Source of the DNA: Herbidospora solisilvae
GTDB taxonomy: Bacteria > Actinomycetota > Actinomycetes > Streptosporangiales > Streptosporangiaceae
Length of the DNA: 64,000 bases
Direction: 5' to 3'
Assembly (NCBI RefSeq): GCF_009901565.1
Contig: NZ_WXEW01000013.1
Span: 170,136 to 234,135 of the forward strand
The notes under the pieces are model-generated. The model was given only the letters and a program-made list of their open reading frames with translations. It searched no databases and was not told the origin of the DNA. The stretch's first letter is position 1; each line of letters starts with the position of its first letter. Of this stretch, positions 7,653 to 17,051 are shown one piece after another. A program made the position numbers and the translations under genes.

Positions 7653-10600
7653 GGAAACCGGCCGCGTTACTGATCGCCCTCGTACTGTCGGGGGCCGGAA
7701 TCGTCAGCGGGGGGACGGCCAACGCCCTCGCCGACTGGGAGCCCCCGGTCCCGGTCGACGTCACCCCCGTCCCCGTCGAGGACGAGACGCGGCGCACCGT
7801 CGTCGAGACGGCCCAACCGCCCCGGGTCAAGGAACCCTTCACGATCACCTGGCCGGCCGACACCGCCGCGCAGATCACCCCCGGCGCGCGTGCCGTCGCC
7901 GGCCAGCCCGTCACGGTCGCCGCGGCGGCCTCGGTGGGGAGAGTCGGGGTCCGGGTGTACGGCCGGGCCGCCGCCGAGACCGCCGGGATCAGCGGCGTCA
8001 TGATGTCGGTGGCGCGCAGCGACGGCCGGCGGTCGGCCGGCACGGTCGGCGTCAACCTCGACTACTCCAAGTTCGCGGGCGCCTTCGGCGGCGACTGGGC
8101 CAGCCGCCTGCGGCTCGTCCGGCTCCCGGCCTGCGCCCTGACCACCCCCGGCGCGAAGGGCTGCGGCCTGGACGCCGCCCTTCGCGTGGACGCGAAGAAC
8201 GACGCCGCGACGCGGACCCTCACGGCCGACGTCGCCCTCCCCGCGGACGGCGCGCCCCAGCTGCTGGCCGCCGCGGCCGCCCCGGCGGGGCCGAACGGCG
8301 ACTACAAGGCGACGTCGCTGACCCCGGCCTCGACGTGGCAGGTGTCGCAGCAGACGGGCGCGTTCTCCTGGAAGTACCCGATCAAGAGCCCGCCCGCGGT
8401 GGGCGGCCCGGCGCCCTCGCTGGCCTTCTCCTACTCGTCGCAGGCGGTCGACGGCAAGACCTCGGGCCAGAACGGGCAGGGGTCGTGGGTCGGCGACGGC
8501 TGGGACATGTGGACCGGCTTCATCGAGCGGACGTACAAGAGTTGTCTCGACGACACCAAGGCGGTCGGCGGGAAGGACCCGAACAACAAGGACAAGAAGA
8601 CCGGCGACCAGTGCTGGTGGAAGCCCAATGCCACCATGAGCCTCAACGGCAGCTCGACCGAGCTGATCGACCTCGGCGGTGGCAAGTGGAAGGGCACCGG
8701 CGACGACGGCTCCCGCGTCGAACTGCTGCCGGACGCCTCCAACGGCGTCTACAACGGTGAGCACTGGAAGGTCACCACGATCGACGGCACCCAGTACTTC
8801 TTCGGGCGCCGCACCGACTCGGCCTGGACCACCCAGGTGTACGGCAACCACCCCGGCGACCCCGGCTACGAGTCCGGCGACTTCGCCGGCAGCCGCGAGA
8901 CCCAGGCCTGGCGCTGGAACCTCGACCACGTCGTCGACCCGCACGGCAACACGATGACGCTGAGCTACGGCAAGGAGACCGGCGCCTACGGCCGCGAGTT
9001 CGACGCCGACAAGCGCCAGACCTACGACCGCGGCGGCTACCTGACCACCATCGACTACGGCACCCGCACCGACCAGCCGACCGCCTCCGCGCGGATCGCG
9101 TTCGAGGTGGCCGACCGCTGCCTGCCCGGCGCGACCTGCTTCGACTCGGACGGCAAGGCGGTCGCGGCGTCGTGGCCGGATGTGCCGTGGGACCAGTACT
9201 GCCGCGACAAGTGCACCGAGCAGATGTCGCCCACCTTCTGGACGCAGAAGCGGCTGGCCGCGGTCCGCGCCCAGGTGCGTGACGGCAGCGGCTTCCGCAC
9301 CGTGGAGTCATGGACGCTGAAGCACTCGTGGCTCAACGCCGGGGTGAGCCAGAACGAGGGCGTGCCCATGTGGCTCGACTCGATCACCCACTCGGGTTCG
9401 GGCATCAAGGGCGGTACGACGGTCACCGACCCGCCGGTGACCTTCTCGCCCGGCGCCGACCCGTTCCCCAACCGGGTCGACGGCGCCGACGACGGCCGGA
9501 CCGCGCTCAACCGCTTCCGCGTCGTGTCGATCACCACCGAGACCGGCGCCCAGATCGGCGTCGCCTACCTGCCGGGCGACTGCACCCGCGCCTCCCTGCC
9601 CGCGGTCCACTCCAACGGCAAACGCTGCTTCCCGCAGTGGGCCACCCAGGACGGCACCGATCCGACGCTCGACTGGTTCAACAAGTACGTGGTCAAGCGC
9701 ATCGACCTGTACGACAACGGCGGCGGCTTCACCCACGAGCAGACCAACTACGACTACCTCGACACCCCGATGTGGAAGTACGACGACAGCGAGCTCGTCG
9801 AGGAGAAGAAGCGCACCTGGGGCCAGTGGCGCGGCTACGGCCACGTCCGCGTCAGGGTCGGCCTGGAGACCGGGCCGCAGTCGGTCACCGAGTACCGCTA
9901 CTTCCGCGGCATGGACGGCGACAGACAGCCCGACGACAAGACCCGTGACGTCTGGGTGAAGGACAGCCTCGACGGCACCGGCGACCCCCACTCCAAGCGC
10001 ATCGAGGACCACGACGCCTACCAGGGCCAGCTGCGCGAGCAGACCACCTTCGACGGCGTCGGCGGCCAGTGGATCACCGGGAAGCTCACCGAGCCCGGCT
10101 TCACCCAGACCGGCGCGTCGGGGTCGCTCAAGGCGTACATGGTGCACACGCCGGTGCAGCTCACCCGCACCCGGCTCGCCGACGGCGGGACCCAGTGGTC
10201 GAAGGTGCTGACCAAGGTCAACGCCGAGAACCTGCCGACCGAGGTCAGCGACCTCGGCGACGAGTCCACCCCCGCCGACGACCAGTGCACCAGGACGTCC
10301 TACGTCCACAACGGCACCCTGTGGATCAAGGACAAGGTGCTCCAGACCGACCAGTACGGCGTCGCCTGCTCCGCCACCCCGGCGATCCCCGGCGACGTGA
10401 TCATGCAGGAGCGCAACTACTACGACGACCCCGCCAAGCCGCTCGGCACCGCGCCGACCCGCGGCCTGGTCGTCAAGGAGGAGGAGCTCAAGGGCTGGAA
10501 CGGCGCCACCCCGCAGTGGTTCGCCGTCACCACCACGACCTACGACGCCAACGGGCGCGCGACCTCGGCCACCGACTCCCTGAACCGGACGACCAAGACC

Positions 10601-13600
10601 CAGTACATCCCGGACAAGGCCGGCCCGGTCACCGAGCTGAAGACCACCAACGCGCTGAACCACACGGCCTCCTCGCTGATGGAGGCGGCCTGGCAGGTGC
10701 CGACGACCGTCACCGACGCGGGCGGGCGCAAGACCGAGCTCGAATACGACGGCGCGGGCCGGCTGACCAAGGTCTGGCTGCCGGGCCGGGCCAGGAGCGA
10801 GGCCGCCAACATCCTGTACGCCTACAAGGTGCGCAACAACGCGCCGTCGGTCACCACCACGAAGAAGCTGCTCCCCGACGGCACCGGGCGCTACCAGACC
10901 TCGACCGTGCTGTTCGACGCGCTGCTGCGCCAGCGCCAGGCGCAGAGCCAGGCGGTCGGCGGCGGCCGGGTCATCGCCGACACCGTCTACGACTCGCGCG
11001 GCCTGGTCGAATGGACCTCCGAGCCCTACTACCACGACACCGCCGGGCCGGGTGAGGCCATCGCGGTGCCGACCAAGGCGATCCCGTCGGTCACCGCCAA
11101 CACCTACGACGGCGCGGGCCGGGTCACCAAGGCCGAGTTCAAGGCCTACGGCGTGACCAAGTGGGCGACCACGACGGCCTACACCGGCACCGGCACGATC
11201 GTCACGCCGCCGATCGGCGGGACCAAGACGGAGACCGTTCAGGACGCCCGGGGCCGGACCGTCGAACTGCGCCAGTTCCACTCGTTCACGGCCGCCACCT
11301 ACGACCGGACCCTGTACACCTACACCGACAAGGGTGACCTGGCGACCATCACCGACCAGGCCGGGAACGTCTGGCGCACCACCTACGACGTCCGCGGCAA
11401 CAAGATCAAGATCGAGGACCCGGACAAGGGCGTCAGCGAGCAGACCTTCGACACGACCGGGCAGCTCACCAGCGTCAAGGACGCGCGGGGCGTCGTGCTC
11501 GCGTACACCTACGACCCGCTGGGCCGCAAGACCACGCTGCGCGAGGACTCGGCGACGGGCCCGCTGCGCTCCGAGTGGCTGTACGACACCGCCCCCGGCG
11601 GCCTGGGCAAGCCCGCCGGCTCGATCAGGTACAACGGGACCGCCAAGTACTCGACCCTGATCAGCGGCTACGACGCCGGCGGCTACGCGACCGGCATGAC
11701 GGTCACCCTGCCCGCCGAGACGGGCGCGCTGGCGAAGACGTACGAGTACAAGACCTCCTACAAGCAGGACGGCCAGCCCGCCACGCTGACCCTGCCGGCC
11801 GTCGGCAACCTGTCCGAGGAGAAGCTGGAGTACGGCTACAACGCGGTCGGCAAGCAGTCGTACATCAAGAGCGGCGTGCAGATCTACGTCAACGACACCG
11901 TCTACAACCAGATCGGCGGGCGCATCCAGCGCATCCTCGGTCAGGACGACAAGCGGGTCTGGCAGACCGACACCTACGACGAGCCCACCGGCCGCCTGGT
12001 GACCAGCTCGACCACGCCGGAGCTGAAGAACCAGACGGTCAACTTCAACTACGAGTACGACCAGATGGGCTCGGTCACCAAGGTCAGCGACCGGCCCAAC
12101 GGCGGCCAGCAGGCCGACCACCAGTGCTTCACCACCGACCACCTGCGCCGCATGACCGAGGCCTGGACCCCGGCCAACGGCGACTGCAATCCGGCCGCCC
12201 GTTCGGCCGGCACGCTCGGCGGCCCGGCGCCCTACTGGCACAGCTACGCCTACACGACCACGGGCAGCCGGGACACCGAGACCTGGCGCACCGCCACCAC
12301 CACGACGATCCGCGACTTCGTCCAGCCCGCCCAGGGAGGCGCCGCCGGCTCCAAGCCGCACGCCGTCACCCGGGTCGACAAGTCCACCGGCGGCTCCGAC
12401 TCCTACGGCTACGACCAGGCCGGCAACATGAACAGCCGGACCGTCGACGGCGCCGCCACCACCCTCACCTGGGACGCCGAGGGCGACCTGGCCACCACCG
12501 TCCAGAACGGCCAGACCACCTCCTACCTGTACGACACCGAGGGCGCCCGCCTGATCCGCAAGGAGCCCGGCGCGATCACCGCCTACCTGCCCCACGGCCA
12601 GGAGGTGAAGGCGGTCGGCACCACGGTGACCGGCACCCGCTACTACACGCAGGGCGACGACACCGTCGCGGTGCGGACCGGGACCGGGCTCACCGGCCTG
12701 CTCTGGCTGGCCCAGGACCACCACAACACGGCCGAGGCGATGATCAAGGCCGCGGACCTGTCGGCCACCCGCAAGCGCAGCCTCCCCTTCGGCGCCCAGC
12801 GCGGCGCGGGCCCCGCCTTCTGGGCGGGGGAGAAGGGCTTCGTCGGCGGCACGAACGACCCCACGGGCCTGGTCAACATCGGGGCCCGCGACTACGACCC
12901 GCTGCTCGGCGCCTTCATCAGCGTCGACCCGGTGATCGACCCGCTCGACCCGCAGCAGATGCACGGCTACAGCTACTCCAACGGCAACCCGCTCACCTTC
13001 ACCGACCCCGACGGACTGCTGTTCGGGATCAAGAAGCCGGCCTGGATGGACAAGGTCACCAACGTCGCCAAGGCGGTCGCCGTCACGGCGATCAACCACC
13101 AGGTCAACGTGGTCAAGGGCGCCGGCAAGTTCCTCTGGGAGCACTCCGGCAAGATCTCCGCGGTCACCGGGTACGCGGCGATGGCCGCCGCGGTGATCCC
13201 CGGCGGCCAGCCGTTCGCGGCGGTGCTCGGCGCGGTCTCCACCGTGACCGGCGTCATCGACACGGTGAAGTCGTGCAAGGAGGGCAAGAAGGTCGACTGC
13301 GCCGTGGGCGCGGCCGGGCTCGTGCCCTTCGGCAAGGTGCTGGCCAACGGCCCGGCCAAGAACGCGGCGAAGAAGGCGATCAGAGAGGCGGACAACCGCA
13401 TCCAGGCCAGGAGACAGGACATCACGATCGACGAGGCCGTCATGGGGCACGCCAAACCCGGTATGAAGGTCGACATCGAGGCCGAGCGGCTCTACCAGAA
13501 CCGCCTCAAGATGATCCAGGCCCAGAAGGACCGGGAACGCGCGCTGGCCGCCCAGGCCCGGGCCCGCGCCCGCGACCGGGCCTGGGACAACTGGGGCACC

Positions 13601-13744
13601 GCGCTGAACGTCGAGAACGGCTACAACGAGGCCTGCAAGTACGCCCGCGGCTGCTACGAGCGGGAGGTGTACGTGCCGGTCGTGGTCCGGACGGTGACGG
13701 CCCCGGTCCGGCGGTTCCGCATCCCGCCGCAGTTCCTCTGGTAA
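7649..13744 (+). CDS. Secreted Rhs/YD-repeat protein with uncharacterised C-terminal tip
   Basis: The 2031-residue protein has a Sec signal (MRKPAALLIALVLSG), an SpvB/Rhs N-terminal region, and many YD repeats between about residues 960 and 1690 (YDANGRATS, YDGAGRLTK, YDPLGRKTT and others). The conserved Rhs core end GARDYDPLLGAFISVDPVID lies at about 1746-1766. Such cores form a hollow shell around a C-terminal tip that is often a toxin. The tip here starts after NPLTFTDPDG (about residue 1790). It has a hydrophobic Gly/Ala-rich stretch like those that precede toxins, then a Lys/Arg-rich coiled segment (QAQKDRERALAAQARARARD), and ends RFRIPPQFLW. I do not recognise the tip, and no cognate immunity gene is obvious. 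The gene is translationally coupled to the LamG gene. Confidence 0.9.
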   Translation: MRKPAALLIALVLSGAGIVSGGTANALADWEPPVPVDVTPVPVEDETRRTVVETAQPPRVKEPFTITWPADTAAQITPGARAVAGQPVTVAAAASVGRVGVRVYGRAAAETAGISGVMMSVARSDGRRSAGTVGVNLDYSKFAGAFGGDWASRLRLVRLPACALTTPGAKGCGLDAALRVDAKNDAATRTLTADVALPADGAPQLLAAAAAPAGPNGDYKATSLTPASTWQVSQQTGAFSWKYPIKSPPAVGGPAPSLAFSYSSQAVDGKTSGQNGQGSWVGDGWDMWTGFIERTYKSCLDDTKAVGGKDPNNKDKKTGDQCWWKPNATMSLNGSSTELIDLGGGKWKGTGDDGSRVELLPDASNGVYNGEHWKVTTIDGTQYFFGRRTDSAWTTQVYGNHPGDPGYESGDFAGSRETQAWRWNLDHVVDPHGNTMTLSYGKETGAYGREFDADKRQTYDRGGYLTTIDYGTRTDQPTASARIAFEVADRCLPGATCFDSDGKAVAASWPDVPWDQYCRDKCTEQMSPTFWTQKRLAAVRAQVRDGSGFRTVESWTLKHSWLNAGVSQNEGVPMWLDSITHSGSGIKGGTTVTDPPVTFSPGADPFPNRVDGADDGRTALNRFRVVSITTETGAQIGVAYLPGDCTRASLPAVHSNGKRCFPQWATQDGTDPTLDWFNKYVVKRIDLYDNGGGFTHEQTNYDYLDTPMWKYDDSELVEEKKRTWGQWRGYGHVRVRVGLETGPQSVTEYRYFRGMDGDRQPDDKTRDVWVKDSLDGTGDPHSKRIEDHDAYQGQLREQTTFDGVGGQWITGKLTEPGFTQTGASGSLKAYMVHTPVQLTRTRLADGGTQWSKVLTKVNAENLPTEVSDLGDESTPADDQCTRTSYVHNGTLWIKDKVLQTDQYGVACSATPAIPGDVIMQERNYYDDPAKPLGTAPTRGLVVKEEELKGWNGATPQWFAVTTTTYDANGRATSATDSLNRTTKTQYIPDKAGPVTELKTTNALNHTASSLMEAAWQVPTTVTDAGGRKTELEYDGAGRLTKVWLPGRARSEAANILYAYKVRNNAPSVTTTKKLLPDGTGRYQTSTVLFDALLRQRQAQSQAVGGGRVIADTVYDSRGLVEWTSEPYYHDTAGPGEAIAVPTKAIPSVTANTYDGAGRVTKAEFKAYGVTKWATTTAYTGTGTIVTPPIGGTKTETVQDARGRTVELRQFHSFTAATYDRTLYTYTDKGDLATITDQAGNVWRTTYDVRGNKIKIEDPDKGVSEQTFDTTGQLTSVKDARGVVLAYTYDPLGRKTTLREDSATGPLRSEWLYDTAPGGLGKPAGSIRYNGTAKYSTLISGYDAGGYATGMTVTLPAETGALAKTYEYKTSYKQDGQPATLTLPAVGNLSEEKLEYGYNAVGKQSYIKSGVQIYVNDTVYNQIGGRIQRILGQDDKRVWQTDTYDEPTGRLVTSSTTPELKNQTVNFNYEYDQMGSVTKVSDRPNGGQQADHQCFTTDHLRRMTEAWTPANGDCNPAARSAGTLGGPAPYWHSYAYTTTGSRDTETWRTATTTTIRDFVQPAQGGAAGSKPHAVTRVDKSTGGSDSYGYDQAGNMNSRTVDGAATTLTWDAEGDLATTVQNGQTTSYLYDTEGARLIRKEPGAITAYLPHGQEVKAVGTTVTGTRYYTQGDDTVAVRTGTGLTGLLWLAQDHHNTAEAMIKAADLSATRKRSLPFGAQRGAGPAFWAGEKGFVGGTNDPTGLVNIGARDYDPLLGAFISVDPVIDPLDPQQMHGYSYSNGNPLTFTDPDGLLFGIKKPAWMDKVTNVAKAVAVTAINHQVNVVKGAGKFLWEHSGKISAVTGYAAMAAAVIPGGQPFAAVLGAVSTVTGVIDTVKSCKEGKKVDCAVGAAGLVPFGKVLANGPAKNAAKKAIREADNRIQARRQDITIDEAVMGHAKPGMKVDIEAERLYQNRLKMIQAQKDRERALAAQARARARDRAWDNWGTALNVENGYNEACKYARGCYEREVYVPVVVRTVTAPVRRFRIPPQFLW

Positions 13745-13769
13745 CCGGGAGCCGCCCTACGATCGAGGC

Positions 13770-14039
13770 ATGAGTGCCGAGATCAGCCGAGAAGTCATCG
13801 ACAGGTTCCTGGTCGGGGGCCGCCTGGTGCAGATGCCCGCCAAACACGCGGTGCGCCTGGCGGTCCTCGACCGTGTCGCCCAGTCGTTCGAGATCGGGGT
13901 GCGCTACTCCGAGAAGGAGGTCAACGAGGTCCTCGTCGGTTTCTTCGACGACTACGCCGCCCTGCGCCGCTACCTCATCGATAATGACCTCTTGTCCAGG
14001 GAGGACGGAGTCTACTGGCGCAGTGGCGGCACCGTCTGA
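13770..14039 (+). CDS. DUF2087 family protein
   Basis: The 89-residue protein reads as a complete DUF2087 domain: an N-terminal IDRFLVGGRLVQMPAKHAVR, the core RYSEKEVNEVL, and RRYLIDNDLLSREDGVYW at the end. DUF2087 is usually found alone or fused to an HTH regulator and has a winged-helix-like form, so a nucleic-acid or regulatory role is likely but unproven. TACGAT at 13758-13763 ends six bases before the ATG and no ribosome binding site is evident, which suggests a leaderless transcript. It lies 25 bases after the Rhs gene, in the position where an immunity gene would be expected, but its family does not support that role. Confidence 0.8.
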   Translation: MSAEISREVIDRFLVGGRLVQMPAKHAVRLAVLDRVAQSFEIGVRYSEKEVNEVLVGFFDDYAALRRYLIDNDLLSREDGVYWRSGGTV

Positions 14040-14067
14040 AACAGCGCGTCTCGGGTAATAAGGGGCC

Positions 14068-15012
14068 ATGCGGGTGAGTCGATGGAGCGATCTCCGCCTG
14101 CGCCGTCCCTGGATCGACCACCACGTCCGCGCGGTCCTGCGGTTCGACCAGGCCGACGGCGGCCGCCTCTCGGCGGGCATGACCTACTACGCCTTCTTCG
14201 CGATCTTCGCGCTCGGCCTGCTCGCCTTCGTGATCATGGGCCACGTCTGGGACACCCCCGGCGCGCTGGCCCAGGTCGCCGACTACCTGGCCGACACCTT
14301 CCCCCGCCTCGACGTCGCGGCCCTGCGCGACGCCCGCGACACGGCCGGCTGGATCGCCCTGTTCGGCCTCCCGCTGACCGGCCTGTTCTGGGTCGACTCG
14401 ATGCGGTCGTCCAGCCGCGCGGTGTGGGGCCTCAACGAATACCCGGGCCGCTTCCTCACCCGCTGGCTCATCGACCTGGGCGTGCTGGCGGCGCTGGGCC
14501 TGCTGCTCGCGGCGTCGCTGGCACTGTCGTTCGGCGCGCAGTCGGCGCTGCTGTGGGTGACCGGCCACACTGTCGGCCCCGACGCCCCGGCCGCCCGGTT
14601 CGCCCTCCAGGCCGCCGCGTTCGGACTGGGCTTCGCGGTCAACCTGCTGCTGTCGGCCGCGCTGCTGACACTGGCGCCGAGACTGCGCCTGTCGCCGCGC
14701 CGCGTGATCGGCCCCGCCCTGATCATCACGGTGGGGCTGGAGGTGCTCAAGACCGCCGGGCAGCTCTACTTCAACCTGAGCTCGTCGAACCCGGCCTACA
14801 CGGTGGTGGCCGGCGCGGTGGGCATGCTGCTGTTCCTGAAGCTCATGAACGTCCTGATCCTGTACGCCGCCGCCCACGCCGCGACCAGCCGCCACGGCAC
14901 CGTGGTCGACCTCGCGACGGGCCGGCGCGTCAGGCCAGCCGCATCCAGCCCTGACCACGCTGCACCATCCCAGCCCGATTCGTGCGAATCCCTCTCGACG
15001 CCAGCTCAGTGA
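14068..15012 (+). CDS. YihY/BrkB-type integral membrane protein
   Basis: The 314-residue protein has the YihY/virulence-factor-BrkB layout: a soluble start with GGRLSAGMTYYAFFAIFALGLL, then about six membrane segments and a short polar tail. The family is thought to act as transporters or in envelope function, but no substrate is established. AAGGGG before the ATG is a plausible ribosome binding site. The last 83 bases overlap the 3' end of the convergent gene at 14930-15286. The Ser/Pro-rich tail (SSPDHAAPSQ) lies in this overlap and may be a poorly constrained extension. Confidence 0.8.
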   Translation: MRVSRWSDLRLRRPWIDHHVRAVLRFDQADGGRLSAGMTYYAFFAIFALGLLAFVIMGHVWDTPGALAQVADYLADTFPRLDVAALRDARDTAGWIALFGLPLTGLFWVDSMRSSSRAVWGLNEYPGRFLTRWLIDLGVLAALGLLLAASLALSFGAQSALLWVTGHTVGPDAPAARFALQAAAFGLGFAVNLLLSAALLTLAPRLRLSPRRVIGPALIITVGLEVLKTAGQLYFNLSSSNPAYTVVAGAVGMLLFLKLMNVLILYAAAHAATSRHGTVVDLATGRRVRPAASSPDHAAPSQPDSCESLSTPAQ

Positions 15013-15286
15013 TCAACCGCCCCGGATCCCGGGGCGTGATCGACGGCACGATCCGCGCCCCCACGTCGATCCACAGGGCCATCCGGCGGCGGGGGCGGTC
15101 ACGGTCGAGGTTGTACCAGTGCACGAAGTCGCCGGTGCCCCACAACCGCCGGCTCCCGTGGGGCAGCGGAACCGCGTTGACCGCCCGGATGGCCCGCAGG
15201 GAGATGCTCTTGTCGCCGCCCCAGAGGTAGTACGTCCTGATGATCAGCTCGGTGTCCGTGCAGATCACCAGTCCGTCGTCATACAT
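14930..15286 (-). CDS. Small PH-like/membrane-peripheral hypothetical protein
   Basis: The 118-residue protein starts MYDDGLVICTDTELIIRTYY and has a strand-rich pattern (VICTDTELIIRTYYLWG, SISLRAIRAVNAVP) like the bacterial PH-domain-like proteins. It carries no signal or membrane helix. I take the ATG at 15286 because TATATG at 15295-15300 lies eight bases upstream, where a -10 box of a leaderless transcript would be, and the frame further upstream has unlike composition. The family assignment is tentative. The 3' end overlaps the convergent YihY gene. Confidence 0.65.
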   Translation of the reverse strand: MYDDGLVICTDTELIIRTYYLWGGDKSISLRAIRAVNAVPLPHGSRRLWGTGDFVHWYNLDRDRPRRRMALWIDVGARIVPSITPRDPGRLITELASRGIRTNRAGMVQRGQGWMRLA

Positions 15287-15700
15287 AATCCGAACATATA
15301 CCCAGGTCAACGGGGGGACGACCCCCCGAGCCCCCGCTGTCAGGGGGCTCCGCCCCCTCACGCTCCCCCGGCCCGCTCCGCGGTCCCGGCGTCGCTGCGC
15401 TCCGGGGTCGCTGCCGCTCCCGCGCGAAGGGCTCCGCCCCTCGCCCTCCCCGGACAGGCCTCGCTCCGCTCGGAAGGCCGCTCGCTTCGTTCGAAACGCC
15501 TTTCTTCCGTTACGGCTCCGCCTGGCCGGCCACCCGACCCCCTTGCGGCCACTCGATCACCCGGTGCCGCGCTGGATCGGCGTCACGCGACCGGCCGTCG
15601 AGCTCCTCGCCGACTTCGGTGACGGTCGACTGGGACTGGCCGGTGCCGGTGCGCACGACGGACCGCGTTCACGAAGGGCGCTGTGCGGTTGGTGGAAAGA
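15287..15700. other. Hairpin-rich intergenic region, no gene called
   Basis: More than 400 bases hold no convincing gene. The part next to the PH-like gene has two strong hairpins: CGGGGGG/CCCCCCG at 15311-15328 with a four-base loop and AGGGGGC/GCCCCCT at 15342-15358 with a three-base loop. Bases 15360-15530 are repetitive runs of GCTCCGC, GCTTCGTTC and similar short inverted motifs, a style common between actinomycete genes. A short open stretch at about 15560-15690 has neither a start nor a ribosome binding site. Confidence 0.6.
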
Positions 15701-15729
15701 AAGGGGCGCCCGGATCGCGGGCGCCCCTT
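15701..15729 (-). terminator. Intrinsic terminator of the GH16 gene
   Basis: AAGGGGCGCCCG at 15701-15712 pairs perfectly with CGGGCGCCCCTT at 15718-15729 around a five-base loop. Read on the minus strand it is followed by TCTTTCC. It lies 18 bases after the GH16 stop codon. Confidence 0.85.
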
Positions 15730-15747
15730 CCTGTTTCTGGATGGACG

Positions 15748-16968
15748 TTACGAGCGCGACCACTTCTGGTTGGAGGCGCCCGTGCAGTCCCACAGCTGGA
15801 GCTGTGCTCCGTTGGCGGTGTTGCGGCCGACGATGTCGACGCATCTGTTGGCGGCGACGTTCACCAGGTCACCCGCGCCCGACAGGGTGAACCGCTGGGC
15901 GGCGGTGCCGTTGCAGGTGTAGAGCTGGATCGGGGTGCCGTTCGCGGTGCCGGCCGCGGCGGCGTCCATGCACTTGCCCATCGCGCGGACCGTGCCGTCG
16001 GCGTTGATCGACCACTGCTGGGCGGCGGTGCCGTTGCAGTCGTACATCTGGAGCCTGGCCGCGTCGACCGGGTTGGCGGCGGGGATGTCGATGCACTTGC
16101 CGTTCAGGGCGGACCGCAGGTTGCCGCCGGTGCCGCCCCCGCCGTCGGGCTGCCAGGCCGAGACGCGGACGTAGTCGATCAGCATCGTCTGCGGGAACTG
16201 GGTGGTGCCGTCGGGGTAGCCGGGCCAGTAACCGCCGACCGCCACGTTAAGGATCATGAAGAACGGGTGGTCGAACACCCAGGCGTTGCCGCGCAGGCTG
16301 GAGGGCGTGACGCGGAAGTACTCCGAGCCGTCGACGTACCAGATGATCAGGTTGGGCGACCAGTCGACGCGGTAGGTGTGGAAGGCGTCGGCGAGCGGGG
16401 CCCCGATCGAGCGGTTCCCGCCGACCGCCGTGCCGCCGAAGTAGCCCGGCCCGTGGACGGTGCCGTAGACCGTGTTGGGCTGGTTGCCGACGTTCTCCAT
16501 GATGTCGATCTCGCCGCCGTTGGGCCACGTGCCGCCGCCCAGCATCCAGAACGCCGGCCAGATGCCCTGCCCCCGGGGGATCTTGATCCGCGCCTCGAAC
16601 CGGCCGTACGCCTGCGTGAACCGGTCGGCCGTGAGGATGCGGCCGGAGGTGTACTGGCAGGTCCCGTAGTGACACTGGAGGTTCGACGGGTTCTCCCGCC
16701 GCGCTGTGATCGCGAGGTTGCCCGCGCCGTCGTGGTAAACGTTGCGAGTCGAGTTCGTGTAGTACTGCTGCTCGTTGTTGCCCCAGCCGCCGCCGCCGAT
16801 GTCGAACTTCCACTTGGACCCGTCGATCGACGTGCCCGCCGGGGCGTTGAACTCATCAGACCAGGTCACAGGCCCGATGGCGGCCTGGGCCTGCGGCATG
16901 GCCACCAGCCCGCTGACGAGCGTGGCGACTGCGGTTAACAGGGCGAGGAGCAGCCTCGGTCGGCGCAT
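15748..16968 (-). CDS. Secreted GH16 endo-beta-1,3-glucanase with RICIN module
   Basis: The 406-residue enzyme has a Sec signal ending at PQAQA, a GH16 catalytic domain at about residues 32-275 and a ricin-type (CBM13) module at about 280-406 with repeated QxW motifs. The active-site strand GEIDIMENVG places the nucleophile at Glu153 and the acid/base at Glu158. The extra residue in ExDxxE is the form typical of laminarinases rather than lichenases. It should cut beta-1,3-glucans of fungal or plant origin outside the cell. It stands alone between a sigma-70-like promoter with a palindrome and a strong terminator, so it is probably a single-gene unit induced by its substrate. Confidence 0.93.
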   Translation of the reverse strand: MRRPRLLLALLTAVATLVSGLVAMPQAQAAIGPVTWSDEFNAPAGTSIDGSKWKFDIGGGGWGNNEQQYYTNSTRNVYHDGAGNLAITARRENPSNLQCHYGTCQYTSGRILTADRFTQAYGRFEARIKIPRGQGIWPAFWMLGGGTWPNGGEIDIMENVGNQPNTVYGTVHGPGYFGGTAVGGNRSIGAPLADAFHTYRVDWSPNLIIWYVDGSEYFRVTPSSLRGNAWVFDHPFFMILNVAVGGYWPGYPDGTTQFPQTMLIDYVRVSAWQPDGGGGTGGNLRSALNGKCIDIPAANPVDAARLQMYDCNGTAAQQWSINADGTVRAMGKCMDAAAAGTANGTPIQLYTCNGTAAQRFTLSGAGDLVNVAANRCVDIVGRNTANGAQLQLWDCTGASNQKWSRS

Positions 16969-16994
16969 GGGAGTCCTCCGGGTGCGCTTTACGG

Positions 16995-17038
16995 CTTAAA
17001 TTAAGAGGATGTAACACCCGTGTCATCCACACTGTCAA
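16995..17038 (-). promoter_or_regulatory. Promoter of GH16 gene with CTTAAATTAAG palindrome
   Basis: On the minus strand TTGACA (17033-17038) is followed after 18 bases by TTACAT (17009-17014). The 11-base palindrome CTTAAATTAAG at 16995-17005 covers the expected transcription start, a normal place for a repressor. The A+T-rich palindrome is conspicuous in this GC-rich sequence. Confidence 0.55.
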
Positions 17039-17051
17039 TAGGAAAGTTTAC

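Noticed and set aside
9308..13450. A 1380-codon open frame on the minus strand opposite the Rhs gene
   Set aside because: It is antisense to a gene with clear YD repeats and has the Val/Gly/Asp-rich composition expected of a high-GC shadow frame.
13770..14039. The DUF2087 gene as immunity protein for the Rhs tip
   Set aside because: Its family is widespread without Rhs genes, resembles a winged-helix regulator, and seems to have its own leaderless promoter.
15560..15690. Open stretch as the fragment of a degraded gene
   Set aside because: No start, no recognisable motif, and several frames are open at once because of high GC.
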